Shown: positions 19,093 through 29,712, counted from the stretch's first letter. The stretch: 64,000 nt of DNA from Pseudomonadota bacterium (GCA_024228935.1 JAAESX010000094.1:1-64000), one strand, 5' to 3'. Notes: generated from the letters alone by a model not told the origin. Program-made: numbers and translations.

Positions 19093-19304
19093 GTGTGGTT
19101 CCGGAGCTCCTCGGGGTCGGTGGTCTTGAAGAAGACCTCGCGACAGACGCGGCAGCGGTACGACAGCGACTTCGGGGGCGCGGTGACCCCCATGAAGAAG
19201 ACGACGAAGGTCTGCCAGCCGGAGTATTCGGGCTCCGGCGAGACCATGACGTGGCCCCGGCCGTGGCCGCACGAACAGCGTGGCTCGGCCGGGGACTCGC
19301 CCAT
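19089..19304 (-). CDS. Small putative zinc-ribbon protein in the oxidase operon
   Basis: A 71-residue protein I do not recognise. Two cysteine pairs flank the chain: CSCGHG near residue 10-15 and CRVCREVFF near residue 51-60, an arrangement fit for a zinc ribbon or metal site, with a hydrophobic stretch (WQTFVVFFMG) between. It ends KTTDPEELRNHT. It is placed inside the cytochrome c oxidase operon between the subunit IV-cytochrome c fusion and the last cytochrome c, overlapping the latter by 4 bp, which argues that it is a real gene. A role in copper/heme delivery or oxidase assembly is guesswork; the cysteines could also be redox-active. Confidence 0.6.
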   Translation of the reverse strand: MGESPAEPRCSCGHGRGHVMVSPEPEYSGWQTFVVFFMGVTAPPKSLSYRCRVCREVFFKTTDPEELRNHT

Positions 19305-19312
19305 GATCTGAC

Positions 19313-20056
19313 CTACTTCTTGAAGGTCTTCAGGTACTCGACCAGGGCGGCGATCTCGTCGTCGTTCCACTGGGCGCCGTAGCCGGCCATCAGCGGCGAG
19401 AGGCCGTTGGCAGCGCCACCGTCCTTGATGACCGAGGCCACCTTCTCGTCCGAGACGCTGTCCCACCAGGCCGCGTCCGTGAAGTCACGAGCGGGCGGGG
19501 TGAGCGCGGCGCCGGCGGGACCTTGGCCATCGCCTTCGGCACCGTGACAGGCAGCGCACATGCCGTACGCGCCGGCGGCGTCGAAGTCGCTGGCAGCAGG
19601 GGCAGCCTCACCGGCGTCGGCGACAGCTTCCTCGTCCGCGACCACAGCGGCGGCCTCGGGCGCGGGTGCCTCGTGGCCAGCGTCGGCAGCGCCCGCTTCG
19701 GGCATGAGCGCCAGGGCGGCGTCCATGCGAGCAACGTCGTGACCCTGGATGGCCAGGATGCTGTCACGGCTGCCCAGATCGAAGCAGGTGAAGATGAAGA
19801 AGAGACCCGCGAACCAGATCGCCGACCCGAAGGCCAGGACATTGAACTTGGTGTCGTACTTCAGGTGCATGAACCAGGCCGCGACGAGGAAGGCCTTCAC
19901 CGAGGCGACGGCCATCGCGACGATGATCGACGTCGTCGGCTCGAGGCCCAACCGGCTGACCACGACGGTCAGGATGGTCAGGACGAGCAGGCCCCCGAAG
20001 ACCTTGAAGTAGGTCGCGAGCGGCGTGATGTGGACGTGGTGTTCCTGGACGGCCAT
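19313..20056 (-). CDS. ctaF: Cytochrome c oxidase subunit IV fused to a cytochrome c domain
   Basis: A 247-residue fusion. Residues 1-110 are a subunit IV (CtaF/CoxD) domain with the HVHITPLATYFKVF entry segment and three membrane helices, including the AWFMHLKYDTKF signature of this family. A long Ala/Glu/Asp-rich linker follows (about 115-160), then a class I cytochrome c domain with heme motif CAACH and a likely Met ligand in LSPLMAGYG, ending VEYLKTFKK. Normal CtaF proteins are about 90-110 residues and carry no heme, so the fusion tethers an electron carrier to the enzyme. It is one of three c-type heme modules in this operon. It lies 1 bp downstream of subunit III. Confidence 0.88.
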   Translation of the reverse strand: MAVQEHHVHITPLATYFKVFGGLLVLTILTVVVSRLGLEPTTSIIVAMAVASVKAFLVAAWFMHLKYDTKFNVLAFGSAIWFAGLFFIFTCFDLGSRDSILAIQGHDVARMDAALALMPEAGAADAGHEAPAPEAAAVVADEEAVADAGEAAPAASDFDAAGAYGMCAACHGAEGDGQGPAGAALTPPARDFTDAAWWDSVSDEKVASVIKDGGAANGLSPLMAGYGAQWNDDEIAALVEYLKTFKK

Positions 20057-20057
20057 G

Positions 20058-20726
20058 TCACTTCACCAGGTAGAGGAGGGGGAACAGGAAGATCCAGATG
20101 AGGTCGACGAGGTGCCAGTACAGGCCCACGTTCTCGACTGGAGCGAAGTTGTCCTTGTTGAAGTCGCCGCGCTGGGCTCGGATGAGCAGCCAGACGAGAA
20201 CGCCGATTCCGATGAGGACGTGGAGTCCGTGCGTCCCGGTCATCATGAAGTAGACCGAGAAGTACAGCTGGGGCGCGTCGTGGACGGCCGCGACCGGGTC
20301 CAGCTCGTGATGGCTGAACCACTTGCCGGGCAGGAGCCCGTCATGGATCTTGTGGCTGTACTCGATGTACTTGATGATCAGGAACCCGAAGGCGCACGCG
20401 ATGGTCACCGCGAGCATCTTCACCGTCATCGCCTTGTCGTCGGTCTGCGCAGCGCGGACCGCGAGCGCCATCGTCAGGGACGACCCGAGCAGGATGACCG
20501 TGTTCAGGGCGCCGAGCTTCCAGTCCAGGAAGTCCGCCGTGACCGTGAACGTCTCCGGGTACAGGTACCGCATGGAGATGTAGGCCATGAACAGGCCGGC
20601 GAAGAAGAGGATTTCCTGCACGAGGAACAGCCACATGCCGAACTTGATCGCGGCGTCCTGCTGGTCCTTCGTGTGGAAGTGATGCGCCAGGTAGGGCACA
20701 TCCTCGTGCTGAGTGTCAGAACTCAT
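20058..20726 (-). CDS. ctaE: Cytochrome c oxidase subunit III
   Basis: A 222-residue polytopic protein of the heme-copper oxidase core. Family segments include KFGMWLFLVQEILFFAGLF in helix 1, the HGLHVLIGIGVL block and the final YWHLVDLIWIFLFPLLYL, which are diagnostic for subunit III. Five to six membrane helices fit the short bacterial form. Subunit III stabilises subunit I and its proton-uptake path. The ATG at 20726 was chosen since the segment MSSDTQHEDVPYLAHHF is the family-like start; upstream in-frame residues are Ser/Arg-rich antisense-like text from the coxA end. It sits 19 bp after ctaD and 1 bp before the subunit IV fusion. Confidence 0.95.
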   Translation of the reverse strand: MSSDTQHEDVPYLAHHFHTKDQQDAAIKFGMWLFLVQEILFFAGLFMAYISMRYLYPETFTVTADFLDWKLGALNTVILLGSSLTMALAVRAAQTDDKAMTVKMLAVTIACAFGFLIIKYIEYSHKIHDGLLPGKWFSHHELDPVAAVHDAPQLYFSVYFMMTGTHGLHVLIGIGVLVWLLIRAQRGDFNKDNFAPVENVGLYWHLVDLIWIFLFPLLYLVK

Positions 20727-20745
20727 CGTTGTCTCCGTCCCCGGC

Positions 20746-22386
<1,641 letters not shown>

Positions 22387-22389
22387 GAC

Positions 22390-23364
22390 CTACTCGAGGC
22401 TCTTGATGTAGTCGATGAGGCCGTTGACCTCTTCGTCGGTCAGCTGTCCCTGGAAGGGCGTCATCACCGGGGCGTAGCCCTTGACGATCTTGGCGCCCGG
22501 CGCGAACAGGGACTCGCGGATGTAGTTGTCGTCGACGAGCGCCGTGGAGCCATCCTCCATCGTCTCGTTCTTGCCGTAGATGCCGTTCAGCGGCGGCCCG
22601 ATCTGCGGCGTGCCGTCGGTGCTGTGGCAGCTCCCGCAGGCCTTCTTCGTGAAGAGGTCCTCGCCGAGCGCGGCGCCGACGAGCGGCCCCTTGTTCTTCT
22701 CGCTGGCGACCCAGGCGTCGAACGCGGCGGGCTCGATGACCTCGACCTCGCTCTGCATGACGGAGTGGCCGTCTCCGCAGAACTCGGTGCAGTAGATGAT
22801 GTGGTCACCCGGCTCCGGCGCGTTGAACCACAGGACCGTGTAGCGGTTCGGGACCACGTCCTTCTTGACCCGGAAGTCCGGCACGAAGAAGGAGTGGAGG
22901 ACGTCCTTGCTGCTCATGGTCAAGCGGACGTTGGTGTCCGCCGGGACGATGAGCGTCTCGCTGCCGACACCGTGCTCTGGGTACTCGTAGTACCAGGACC
23001 ACTTCTGGGCGATGACACGGACATCCATCGAGTCTGCGGGCGGAATCGAGCTGTCGATGTACACCTTGAAGCCCGTCACGAACATCGCGATGGCCAGGAG
23101 CGTCGGGATGACGGCCCAGATGAACTCGAGGCTGTGACTGCCCTTCGTCGGATGCGTCCGGTCGTGCGCGCTTCGCTGACGGTACTGGACCGTGAAGAGC
23201 GCCGTCGCACCGATGAGCACGACGAAGAAGAAGACGTTCACCCAGTAGATGAAGTAGAAGACCCAGTCCAGATCAGGGGCCAGGGTGGATGCCTGCGGAG
23301 GCATCCAGAAGGTCGCGCCCTTGGCCGCATGTGCTGCGGTCAGGAGCGCCAGAAGCACACTCAT
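22390..23364 (-). CDS. ctaC: Cytochrome c oxidase subunit II with C-terminal cytochrome c domain (caa3 type)
   Basis: A 324-residue protein: a short signal (MSVLLALLTAAHA), two membrane helices (about 30-55 and 75-100), a cupredoxin domain with the dinuclear CuA site in CTEFCGDGHSVM, and a C-terminal cytochrome c domain with CGSCH and methionine ligand candidates in APVMTPFQG. The W-S-W-Y aromatic block (QKWSWYYEYP) near the CuA domain is the electron entry site. The heme domain marks a caa3-type oxidase, in which subunit II accepts electrons from a soluble or bound cytochrome c. The ATG at 23364 overlaps the sco stop by 4 bp; earlier in-frame starts would read through sco. Confidence 0.95.
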   Translation of the reverse strand: MSVLLALLTAAHAAKGATFWMPPQASTLAPDLDWVFYFIYWVNVFFFVVLIGATALFTVQYRQRSAHDRTHPTKGSHSLEFIWAVIPTLLAIAMFVTGFKVYIDSSIPPADSMDVRVIAQKWSWYYEYPEHGVGSETLIVPADTNVRLTMSSKDVLHSFFVPDFRVKKDVVPNRYTVLWFNAPEPGDHIIYCTEFCGDGHSVMQSEVEVIEPAAFDAWVASEKNKGPLVGAALGEDLFTKKACGSCHSTDGTPQIGPPLNGIYGKNETMEDGSTALVDDNYIRESLFAPGAKIVKGYAPVMTPFQGQLTDEEVNGLIDYIKSLE

Positions 23365-24152
23365 CGCTTGCTCCGGCTCAGCCAGGACTTTTCCCGGCGA
23401 AACAACATGAAAGTCAGGCTTCCGATACCGAACACCGACAAGGCGCCGGCGACACGCATGACACCGAAGGCGGCGGGCGAGTACTCGCCGTCCACGTGGT
23501 CGTACTGGAAGCAGGAGAGGACGATGCGGTCGACGGGCGACCCCACGCGTCCCTCGGCAGCCTCGATCAGGGCGAAGCGCAGGTCGCGCTCCGGGACCTG
23601 GAGGCCGTAGAGGTATCGGGCGACCTTGCCGTCGCCCGAGAGGAACATGTACGCCGCAGGATGGGCGAACTGATCGGTAGCGGCGTCGTACTTGAAGCCG
23701 AAACCGACCGAATCGGCGAGCGCCTTGATCGACGTCGAGTCGCCGGTCAGGAAGTCCCACTCCACGTCGTCACCGCGGCCGTACTGCTCGAGGTAGGCCT
23801 CGCGCTTGCCGCCGGCGACGTCCGAGCCCTCGCGCGGGTCGATCGACACCGTGACGATGCGGAACTCCTCGCCGGCCGTCCAGTCGAGGTCCTGCAGACC
23901 GGCCATCAGCGCGTTCAGCTGGATGCTGCAGAGCGTCTCGCACCGGTAGTAGTTCAGCGTCAGGAGGACGGGGGTCTCGCCGTCCAGGTAGTCGCCCAGC
24001 TCGACCGTCTGGCCGTCCTGGTCGACGAACTGGAGCGTCGGATCGATGTGGTCGCCCAGCTTCTCCACGACGTCAGAGCCCTGCAGCTCGGGCGGAATCT
24101 CTTCCGCCGCGAACACGGGTGACATCATGAGGGAGGTGGCCAGGGCGAACAT
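23361..24152 (-). CDS. SCO1/SenC-type copper chaperone for cytochrome oxidase
   Basis: A 263-residue exported thioredoxin-fold protein. After a signal (MFALATSLMMSPVFA) the domain shows the copper-binding CxxxC in YRCETLCSIQ and the distal histidine in QFAHPAAYMF, with the SIDPREGSD block after strand three. These are the three Cu ligands of Sco proteins, which deliver copper to the CuA site of subunit II. Compared with typical Sco proteins it has an extra C-terminal tail with a single membrane helix (VAGALSVFGIGSLTFMLF) and basic end, so the protein may be anchored at the C-terminus rather than the N-terminus. It overlaps ctaC by 4 bp. Confidence 0.9.
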   Translation of the reverse strand: MFALATSLMMSPVFAAEEIPPELQGSDVVEKLGDHIDPTLQFVDQDGQTVELGDYLDGETPVLLTLNYYRCETLCSIQLNALMAGLQDLDWTAGEEFRIVTVSIDPREGSDVAGGKREAYLEQYGRGDDVEWDFLTGDSTSIKALADSVGFGFKYDAATDQFAHPAAYMFLSGDGKVARYLYGLQVPERDLRFALIEAAEGRVGSPVDRIVLSCFQYDHVDGEYSPAAFGVMRVAGALSVFGIGSLTFMLFRREKSWLSRSKR

Positions 24153-24154
24153 CG

Positions 24155-24385
24155 CTACTGGAACTCTCCGCGGGGGACCTGCTCGGTGACGTCGTAGCCC
24201 TTGGCCTGGAGCTCCTCGGCCACGGTCTTCTTGAAGTACCAGTAGGTGAACCCGACCATCAGCACGACGGAGACCGTCAGCGCGATGGTGGTCTTGAACA
24301 GGAAGTCGACCGGGACGTCGTCCGGCTCGAAGCCGATCTTCGCCAGGTCGTCTGTCTCGGCGGTTTCAGGGGTGTGTTCGCTCAC
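24155..24385 (-). CDS. Small single-span membrane protein in the oxidase cluster
   Basis: A 76-residue protein: an acidic N-terminus, one hydrophobic segment (about residues 31-48, TTIALTVSVVLMVGFTYWY) and a charged tail. No family is recognised. Position between ctaB and sco, 2 bp upstream of sco, suggests an assembly or small structural part of the oxidase. An 85-bp gap separates it from ctaB upstream. Confidence 0.6.
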   Translation of the reverse strand: MSEHTPETAETDDLAKIGFEPDDVPVDFLFKTTIALTVSVVLMVGFTYWYFKKTVAEELQAKGYDVTEQVPRGEFQ

Positions 24386-24470
24386 GCGAAGACCTCGTCA
24401 TCAGAGGGGAACAGTCGGCGGAATGTCCAAGCGAGGACATGCAGGCGCCGTCTAACGGGGAAGGGGAGGG

Positions 24471-25370
24471 TCAGACGACCACCACATCGACGATCATCGC
24501 GCCGAAAAGAGCCAGAAGGTACACGTTGGAGACCATGAAGAACTTCCGGTCCTGCCGGACGTCCTGGGCGCGCAGCACGCCGATGTTCTTCCACGTGAAC
24601 CAGGCACCGAGCAGGAGCGCCGAGGCGCCGTAGAACCAGCCCATGTAGTCGATGGCCACGGGCGCCATCGTGATGGGGACGAGCAGCAGCGTGTAGGCCA
24701 GCATCCGCCAGCGGGTGGGCTGGTCGCCGACCACGTTCGGCATCATCGGGATGCCGGCGGCCGCGTAGTCGTCCTTGCGGAAGAGCGCGATGGCCCAGAA
24801 GTGCGGCGGCGTCCAGAAGAAGATGATGAGGAACAGCATCGTGCTGCCCAGGCCGATCGAGCCGTTCATCGCGGCGTCGGCGATGAGCGGTGTGGTGGCC
24901 CCGGCGGCGCCGCCGATGACGATGTTCTGGGGGGTGCGCGGCTTCAGCCACATCGTGTAGACGAAGACGTAGAAGAGGATGCTTCCGAGGCCCACGGCGG
25001 CGGCGACGAGGCCACCGGAGAGCCAGAGCGAGGCGGTCGAAGCGAGCGTCAGGAAGACGCCGTACCCAAGCGCGTGCTCGGGGGCGACGCTGGCGACGGG
25101 GAGGGGGCGCTTCTGGGTCCTCGCCATCATCGCGTCGGTGTCCCGCTCGACGTACGCGTTGAGCACGCTGCAGGCGGCTCCGGCGAGCGCCGTGCCGAAC
25201 AGCACGTGCAGCGTCACCCAGAGGGAAGGCCAGCCGGCCTGCTGCATCGCGAACACCGGGAGACCGGTGAAGAGCACGAGCGCAAGGACGCGAGGGCGGG
25301 TCATCGCCCAGTACAGACGAAGGACATCGCCGACGGAGCGCCGCTGGGCTGCGGGGTGGGCCACGTTCAT
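24471..25370 (-). CDS. ctaB: Protoheme IX farnesyltransferase (heme O synthase)
   Basis: A 299-residue UbiA-type prenyltransferase that adds a farnesyl group to heme B, giving heme O for the oxidase. It has about nine membrane helices. The first prenyl-diphosphate motif is NAYVERDTDAMMARTQKRPL, with the N-x3-D-x2-D Asp residues, and the second Asp-rich loop is RKDDYAAAGIPMMP. The ATG at 25370 was chosen because a GAGGAGG ribosome site lies 13 bp upstream and the ctaA stop is 4 bp before it; a TTG 21 bp earlier is unlikely. It follows ctaA directly, so heme O and then heme A are made in one unit with the oxidase they serve. Confidence 0.94.
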   Translation of the reverse strand: MNVAHPAAQRRSVGDVLRLYWAMTRPRVLALVLFTGLPVFAMQQAGWPSLWVTLHVLFGTALAGAACSVLNAYVERDTDAMMARTQKRPLPVASVAPEHALGYGVFLTLASTASLWLSGGLVAAAVGLGSILFYVFVYTMWLKPRTPQNIVIGGAAGATTPLIADAAMNGSIGLGSTMLFLIIFFWTPPHFWAIALFRKDDYAAAGIPMMPNVVGDQPTRWRMLAYTLLLVPITMAPVAIDYMGWFYGASALLLGAWFTWKNIGVLRAQDVRQDRKFFMVSNVYLLALFGAMIVDVVVV

Positions 25371-25374
25371 GGAA

Positions 25375-26304
25375 CTACGCGGCCTCCTCAATCTGGGTGG
25401 GAACAGGGATGACGGCCGCGGTGGGGCGGCCGCGGAGGAAGAGGTCGTACGCCATCAGGCCGGTCGTCATGCACAACAGCGCTGCGACCAGCGAGTGTCC
25501 GGCCGACACCTCGGCGGGGAGACGGAGGAGCACGTTGGCGACACCGAGGGCCACCTGGGCGAAGACGAGCACGAGGCCCACGACGCTGAGGTGGGCGAGG
25601 CGGTCGTGGCCGCGAGCCAGCCAGGCGACCGCGATGAAGGCGGCGACCAGCGAGTACGCCGTGAGGCGGTGCGTGACGTGCAGCCCGACCGGGCCGGCGA
25701 ACGTCGGGAACCAGTCGGTGCCAACGCAGGCGGGCCACTCGACGCAAGCGAGGCCGGCGAAGTTCGAGGCGACGAGGCCGCCCAGCGCCATCTGGGCGAC
25801 GAGGAGGACTGCGGTCGCTCCGATGGCGACCCGAAGCGGCGTCGAAGCGGGGGCGCGCTCGGTCACCGAGCCGGTGTCGAACAGCCTCAGCGAGATGACA
25901 GCCAGGATGAGCGCGAAGGCGTTTCCGCAAAGGAGGTGGCTCGTGACGGTCCAGCTCGCCAGGAGCTGGAGCACGGTCAGTCCGCCGAGCACGATCTGGA
26001 CGACGAGGACGACCCAGGCGACGACGACGAGCTTGCCGATGCGCTCCCGGGCGCCATCGACCATCCACATGGCACCGGTCAGGGCGACCAGGCCGAGGCT
26101 CACGGCGCTGGCGACGTACCGGTGACCGACCTCGAAGAGGACGCCGAACTCCATGCTCGGGACCAGCTCGCCGTAGCAGAGCGGCCAGTCGGGGCACGAC
26201 AGGCCAGCTCCCTTCAGACGGACGACCGCGCCAAAGACGACGAGCACGTAGGTCAACACGGTCAACGCCGCGAAGCTCCACGCTAGTCTCTTGGTTGCGG
26301 TCAA
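25375..26304 (-). CDS. ctaA: Heme A synthase (COX15/CtaA)
   Basis: CtaA oxidises the C8 methyl of heme O to a formyl group, giving heme A. From the TTG at 26304 the protein has 309 residues and eight hydrophobic helices in two four-helix halves. Each half carries a Cys-rich loop (SCPDWPLCYG and CVEWPACVG) and a histidine pair on helices (FEVGHRYVAS with SHLLCGNAF in the first half; HVTHRLTAYS with SAGHSLVAAL in the second), which bind the two hemes. The TTG has an AGGAAGAGGG site just upstream; an in-frame start further upstream gives an implausible Arg/Cys-rich extension through the end of the AKR gene. It is the first gene of the oxidase cluster, 28 bp after the AKR stop. Confidence 0.9.
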   Translation of the reverse strand: MTATKRLAWSFAALTVLTYVLVVFGAVVRLKGAGLSCPDWPLCYGELVPSMEFGVLFEVGHRYVASAVSLGLVALTGAMWMVDGARERIGKLVVVAWVVLVVQIVLGGLTVLQLLASWTVTSHLLCGNAFALILAVISLRLFDTGSVTERAPASTPLRVAIGATAVLLVAQMALGGLVASNFAGLACVEWPACVGTDWFPTFAGPVGLHVTHRLTAYSLVAAFIAVAWLARGHDRLAHLSVVGLVLVFAQVALGVANVLLRLPAEVSAGHSLVAALLCMTTGLMAYDLFLRGRPTAAVIPVPTQIEEAA

Positions 26305-26332
26305 GGTGCCCTCTTCCTTGAAGGCCCGCGTT

Positions 26333-27277
26333 CTACTGCGTCCGATGGCACATAGCAAGGGCCCCAGACACTCGTATCTTGTCCGTTTCACACAGGTGCA
26401 AGCGCGCAGCCTGGGCATTCTGCTCAGAATGCCTGTGCGTTCGCGCACCAACGATGGCCGAAGTGACCCCGGGCCGGGTCAGAGTCCACGCCAGGACGAG
26501 GCCCGAGACGGTCGTCCCGTGCTCCTTGGCCAGCGGCTGGAGCGTCTGGAGCGCCTGCTTGACCCTTGCCCGGTTGGCTCGCGAGAAGCTGTCCAGTGTC
26601 CGCCGACGGTCCCCGACCGGGAACTCGCGCTCGGGGTCCACCTTGCCCGTCAGGAGCCCGTGCTCGAGCGGTGAGTAGACCAGCGCGCGGACCCCATTCT
26701 GTCGGCACCAGGGCAGTATGTCTCGCTCGATACCACGGTCCAACGCCGAGAATCGCGGCTGTGTCGAGTACAGTCGACCCCCGAGGGCCGAGCGTGTCTC
26801 CTCGAGCAGCTCGACCGGGAAGTTCGAGACGCCGATGGCCCCGATGTGGCCCTCGTCCACCAGGCGGACCAGGGTGTCCATCGTCTCGTCGAGGGGGGTG
26901 TGCTCGTCGGGCCAGTGGCACTGGTAGAGATCGATGTGCTCGACGCCCAGACGCCGCAGGCTGTCCTCGCACTCCTGACGAATCGACGCGGCCGACAGGT
27001 CGCGGCGGACTCCGGGATCCCGCCCGCGAGTCGGCGAGGGGTCCTCCCAGCGGAGCCCGCACTTCGTGGCGATGTGGAGGTGCTGTGCTATCTCCCCCAC
27101 GATCTTCTCGGACAGTCCGAAGCCATAGATCGGGGCGGTGTCGACCCAGGTCATGCCGCCGTCGACCCAGGCCCGAAGTGCCGCTCGGCTGGCGTCCAGA
27201 TCCTCGTCGGCCCAGAACCAGCCGCCGATGCTCCAGGCTCCGAAGAGGAGTCGCTCGGGCGCCGTTCCTCCGGTCAC
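26333..27277 (-). CDS. Aldo/keto reductase
   Basis: A 314-residue TIM-barrel oxidoreductase using NADPH. The four catalytic residues of the family are seen: Asp in WVDTAPIYG, Tyr in APIYGFGLSE, Lys in IATKCGLRW and His in YQCHWPDE. The second-half blocks IGVSNFP and AIVGARTHRH also fit, the latter being the NADP-phosphate site. It looks like the general AKR11/AKR12 (YajO/YghZ-like) group, so the natural substrate cannot be told. The GTG start overlaps the stop of the upstream M1 peptidase (GTGA); a longer in-frame reading upstream is antisense-like sequence from the peptidase gene. The 3' end lies 28 bp before the ctaA start. Confidence 0.85.
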   Translation of the reverse strand: MTGGTAPERLLFGAWSIGGWFWADEDLDASRAALRAWVDGGMTWVDTAPIYGFGLSEKIVGEIAQHLHIATKCGLRWEDPSPTRGRDPGVRRDLSAASIRQECEDSLRRLGVEHIDLYQCHWPDEHTPLDETMDTLVRLVDEGHIGAIGVSNFPVELLEETRSALGGRLYSTQPRFSALDRGIERDILPWCRQNGVRALVYSPLEHGLLTGKVDPEREFPVGDRRRTLDSFSRANRARVKQALQTLQPLAKEHGTTVSGLVLAWTLTRPGVTSAIVGARTHRHSEQNAQAARLHLCETDKIRVSGALAMCHRTQ

Positions 27278-29073
27278 TGCTCGAGCTCGTCGAGCATCCG
27301 CATCATCTCCTCGGCCGAGGGCCCCTCGGCCCCCGGGAAGACCGGCGGCTGTGGAGCTGCGCCCAGGCCGAGCATCGCGAACAGGTCCTTCGGCTGCATG
27401 CCGAGGACGCCCATGCTCTCGACCAGGGACTCGGCGAGCTCGTCGCCGAGCAGGAGCTGCAGGGCCTTTCGTCCTTCGGGGTCGAGCTCGAAGTCCTCGT
27501 CTCCGTTGGCCTCCTCCAGCCAGCGCCTTCCTTCCTTCGAGGCGCCGATGGATGCGGTCCATGTGGCGGCGTCGACCGTGCCCCAGGCGTGTTCTCGGAC
27601 GGCCTTGGCGAGCGCGGCGTCCACGGCGTCCCGGCCCTGCGCGTCCTCGAGGGCCACGTACAGGTAGGGCGCCTTCCCGTAGACGAGGCCGGCGTACTCG
27701 AGCGTGGAGGAGAACTCGTGGGTGGGTCGGTCGGCGGGCGCGTCGACGCCGTCCACGAGGCGGAACAGCGCGAAGTTGGCCAGGACCAGGCGGTCCCGAA
27801 CGTCCGGCTCGACCAGGGTGCCGGCCAGGTACTGGGCCAGCGGCTCGTCGACGGCGGGGTCGTTCCGGGCGTCGCTGCCGACCAGCCCGGGGAACCACTG
27901 GTGAGCGACCTCGTGAGCGACGACGAAGTTGCGCTGCTCGGCGACGATGCCGGACAGGTCGGGCATCCCCATGCCACCGGACATCCCGCCGAGCTGCTGC
28001 ATCATCTGGAAGTTCGGGTCCTGGCTCGAACTCGGGTCCCGGTACAGGAAGCCGGCCACCAGGAGGAGCGAGGAGAACTCGACCCCGCCGGCGCCACCGG
28101 TGAGGGTGGCCTCGACCACGTCCAGCTCGGTGAAGGGGTAGGGCGCGATGCGGCGGTCCAGCTCGCGGACGGCGTGGACCGCGCTCGCCAGCGCGGCCTC
28201 GTTCGCCGCCGCGTCCCGCTTCAGGGCCCAGCTCCGGATGGTGATGTCGTCGACCCGGGCCGTCTTCACGTCGAACTCGCGCGAGGCCACCAGGACGAAG
28301 TCCCGCACGCCGGCCCCCTCGCCACGGGTCAGGGTCGCGTCGCCGAGCGGCTCGGTGGTGTCCACGAGGTTGGTCACGACGTCGAGGCCCTTGGGCGTGA
28401 CGACGCGGACCTCGAAGACCATCGGCTCGTTCCAGGCCAGATCCCCGATGCCGCTGGGGGCCCGTGTGTCGAAGGCCTGGCCAGTCCACGGGGCGACCAT
28501 CGGATACGCCGAGGACGCCGTCAGCAGCCCGTCCCCCTGCCCGAGCAGTCCGTAGTCCGCCGCCTCGAACTGTCCCCCCGACATGCCCATCTGAGACCAG
28601 ACGTCGTTGCTCTCGGGCTTCAGGACCTGCATGGCGCCGTGGAACGTGAACCCGAACTCCACGACGTCGCCCGGAGCCGCCGGCGTGTCGAGCGTCACCA
28701 TCACGAGCGACTCGCGCAGGGCCTTCTGCGTGCCGCCTTCGACGGTCAAGAGGTCCAGCCGGGCCATCGTCGCCGCTCCGAGCTCATCGGGCTCGTTGGG
28801 GTGCAGAAGCAGGGGCAGCTCGGCGACGGTGGTGCCGGTCCGGTTCGTCCACGTGAGGGTGCCGCGGCCCTCGTACCGGTTCTCCACGTCGCTGATGGAG
28901 AGGTCCAGCGTGTAGCGGGGCCGCGACTCCAGGTCGGGCAGTCCGGCCGGGTCGCGAAGGAGGGCCGTTCCGGGCACCGGCGGCAGCTCGACCACGACCA
29001 CGGGCTCGGGCTCGGGCTCGGGCGCCGAGGCGGCGGGAGGCGGGGGCGTCGTACAGGCGAGCAGCCAGAGCAT
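27274..29073 (-). CDS. M1-family (gluzincin) aminopeptidase-like lipoprotein
   Basis: A 599-residue lipoprotein. MLWLLAC puts the lipid-acceptor cysteine at residue 7; an in-frame TAG from the purN end lies just 9 bp upstream, so this is the real N-terminus. A Pro/Glu/Val linker (residues 8-35) leads into an M1-like N-terminal beta domain and a catalytic domain with HEVAHQWFPG and the third zinc ligand region NDPAVDEPLAQY. The exopeptidase GAMEN motif is replaced by GGVEFSS, as in distant M1 members, so true aminopeptidase activity is not certain. It is predicted to sit on the periplasmic side of the inner or outer membrane. The C-terminal 150 residues are variable. Stop overlaps AKR start. 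Confidence 0.8.
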   Translation of the reverse strand: MLWLLACTTPPPPAASAPEPEPEPVVVVELPPVPGTALLRDPAGLPDLESRPRYTLDLSISDVENRYEGRGTLTWTNRTGTTVAELPLLLHPNEPDELGAATMARLDLLTVEGGTQKALRESLVMVTLDTPAAPGDVVEFGFTFHGAMQVLKPESNDVWSQMGMSGGQFEAADYGLLGQGDGLLTASSAYPMVAPWTGQAFDTRAPSGIGDLAWNEPMVFEVRVVTPKGLDVVTNLVDTTEPLGDATLTRGEGAGVRDFVLVASREFDVKTARVDDITIRSWALKRDAAANEAALASAVHAVRELDRRIAPYPFTELDVVEATLTGGAGGVEFSSLLLVAGFLYRDPSSSQDPNFQMMQQLGGMSGGMGMPDLSGIVAEQRNFVVAHEVAHQWFPGLVGSDARNDPAVDEPLAQYLAGTLVEPDVRDRLVLANFALFRLVDGVDAPADRPTHEFSSTLEYAGLVYGKAPYLYVALEDAQGRDAVDAALAKAVREHAWGTVDAATWTASIGASKEGRRWLEEANGDEDFELDPEGRKALQLLLGDELAESLVESMGVLGMQPKDLFAMLGLGAAPQPPVFPGAEGPSAEEMMRMLDELEQ

Positions 29074-29082
29074 GCCCGGACG

Positions 29083-29712
29083 CTACATCAGCAGCAGGGC
29101 TTCCCTGTCGCGCAGATCGACCTGCACGTGCCGGCCGTCCTGCCGGAGGCGCCCCTCGACCGCCATCTTGAGCACCATCGGGTACAGGCGGTGCTCGACG
29201 GCCAGGATGCGCTCCTGCAGGGCGTCGCGGTCGTCGGTCGGCAGGACCGGCACGGCTCCCTGGGCGATGATCGCGCCGGTGTCGGTGCCCGCGTCGACGA
29301 AGTGCACCGTGCAGCCGGCGATGCGGACTCCGTACGCGTGAGCCTGAGCCTGGCCGTCCACGCCGGGGAAGGCGGGCAACAGCGCCGGGTGGATGTTCAG
29401 CACCCGCCCGGTCCAGGCGTCCAGGAACACCGGGGTCAACAGCCGCATGAAGCCGGCGCAGGCGACCCAGTCGACGCTGTGCTCCCTCAAGCAGTCCGTC
29501 AGCGCCTGGTCAAACTGCTCGCGCGTGTCGAACTGCCGGTGGCCGATGTGGACCGCCGGGATGCCCGCAGCGCGCGCCCGGTCGAGGCCCCCGGCCTTGC
29601 GCCGGTTGCTGATGACGACCGCGATGTCGGCTGGGACGTCGCCCGAGGCACACGCGTCGATCAGGGCCTGCGCGTTGGTGCCGCCCCCGCTGAGGAGGAT
29701 GCCGACCTTCAT
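29083..29712 (-). CDS. purN: Phosphoribosylglycinamide formyltransferase
   Basis: PurN transfers a formyl group from 10-formyl-THF to glycinamide ribonucleotide, the third step of purine synthesis. The 209-residue protein shows the N-terminal [10 protein letters not shown] phosphate loop and the catalytic Asn-His-Asp trio in [12 protein letters not shown] and [10 protein letters not shown], with the late AVEHRLYP helix. The ATG overlaps the purM stop by 4 bp, a usual purMN arrangement. All expected motifs are in place and length is normal. Confidence 0.96.
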   Translation of the reverse strand: MKVGILLSGGGTNAQALIDACASGDVPADIAVVISNRRKAGGLDRARAAGIPAVHIGHRQFDTREQFDQALTDCLREHSVDWVACAGFMRLLTPVFLDAWTGRVLNIHPALLPAFPGVDGQAQAHAYGVRIAGCTVHFVDAGTDTGAIIAQGAVPVLPTDDRDALQERILAVEHRLYPMVLKMAVEGRLRQDGRHVQVDLRDREALLLM

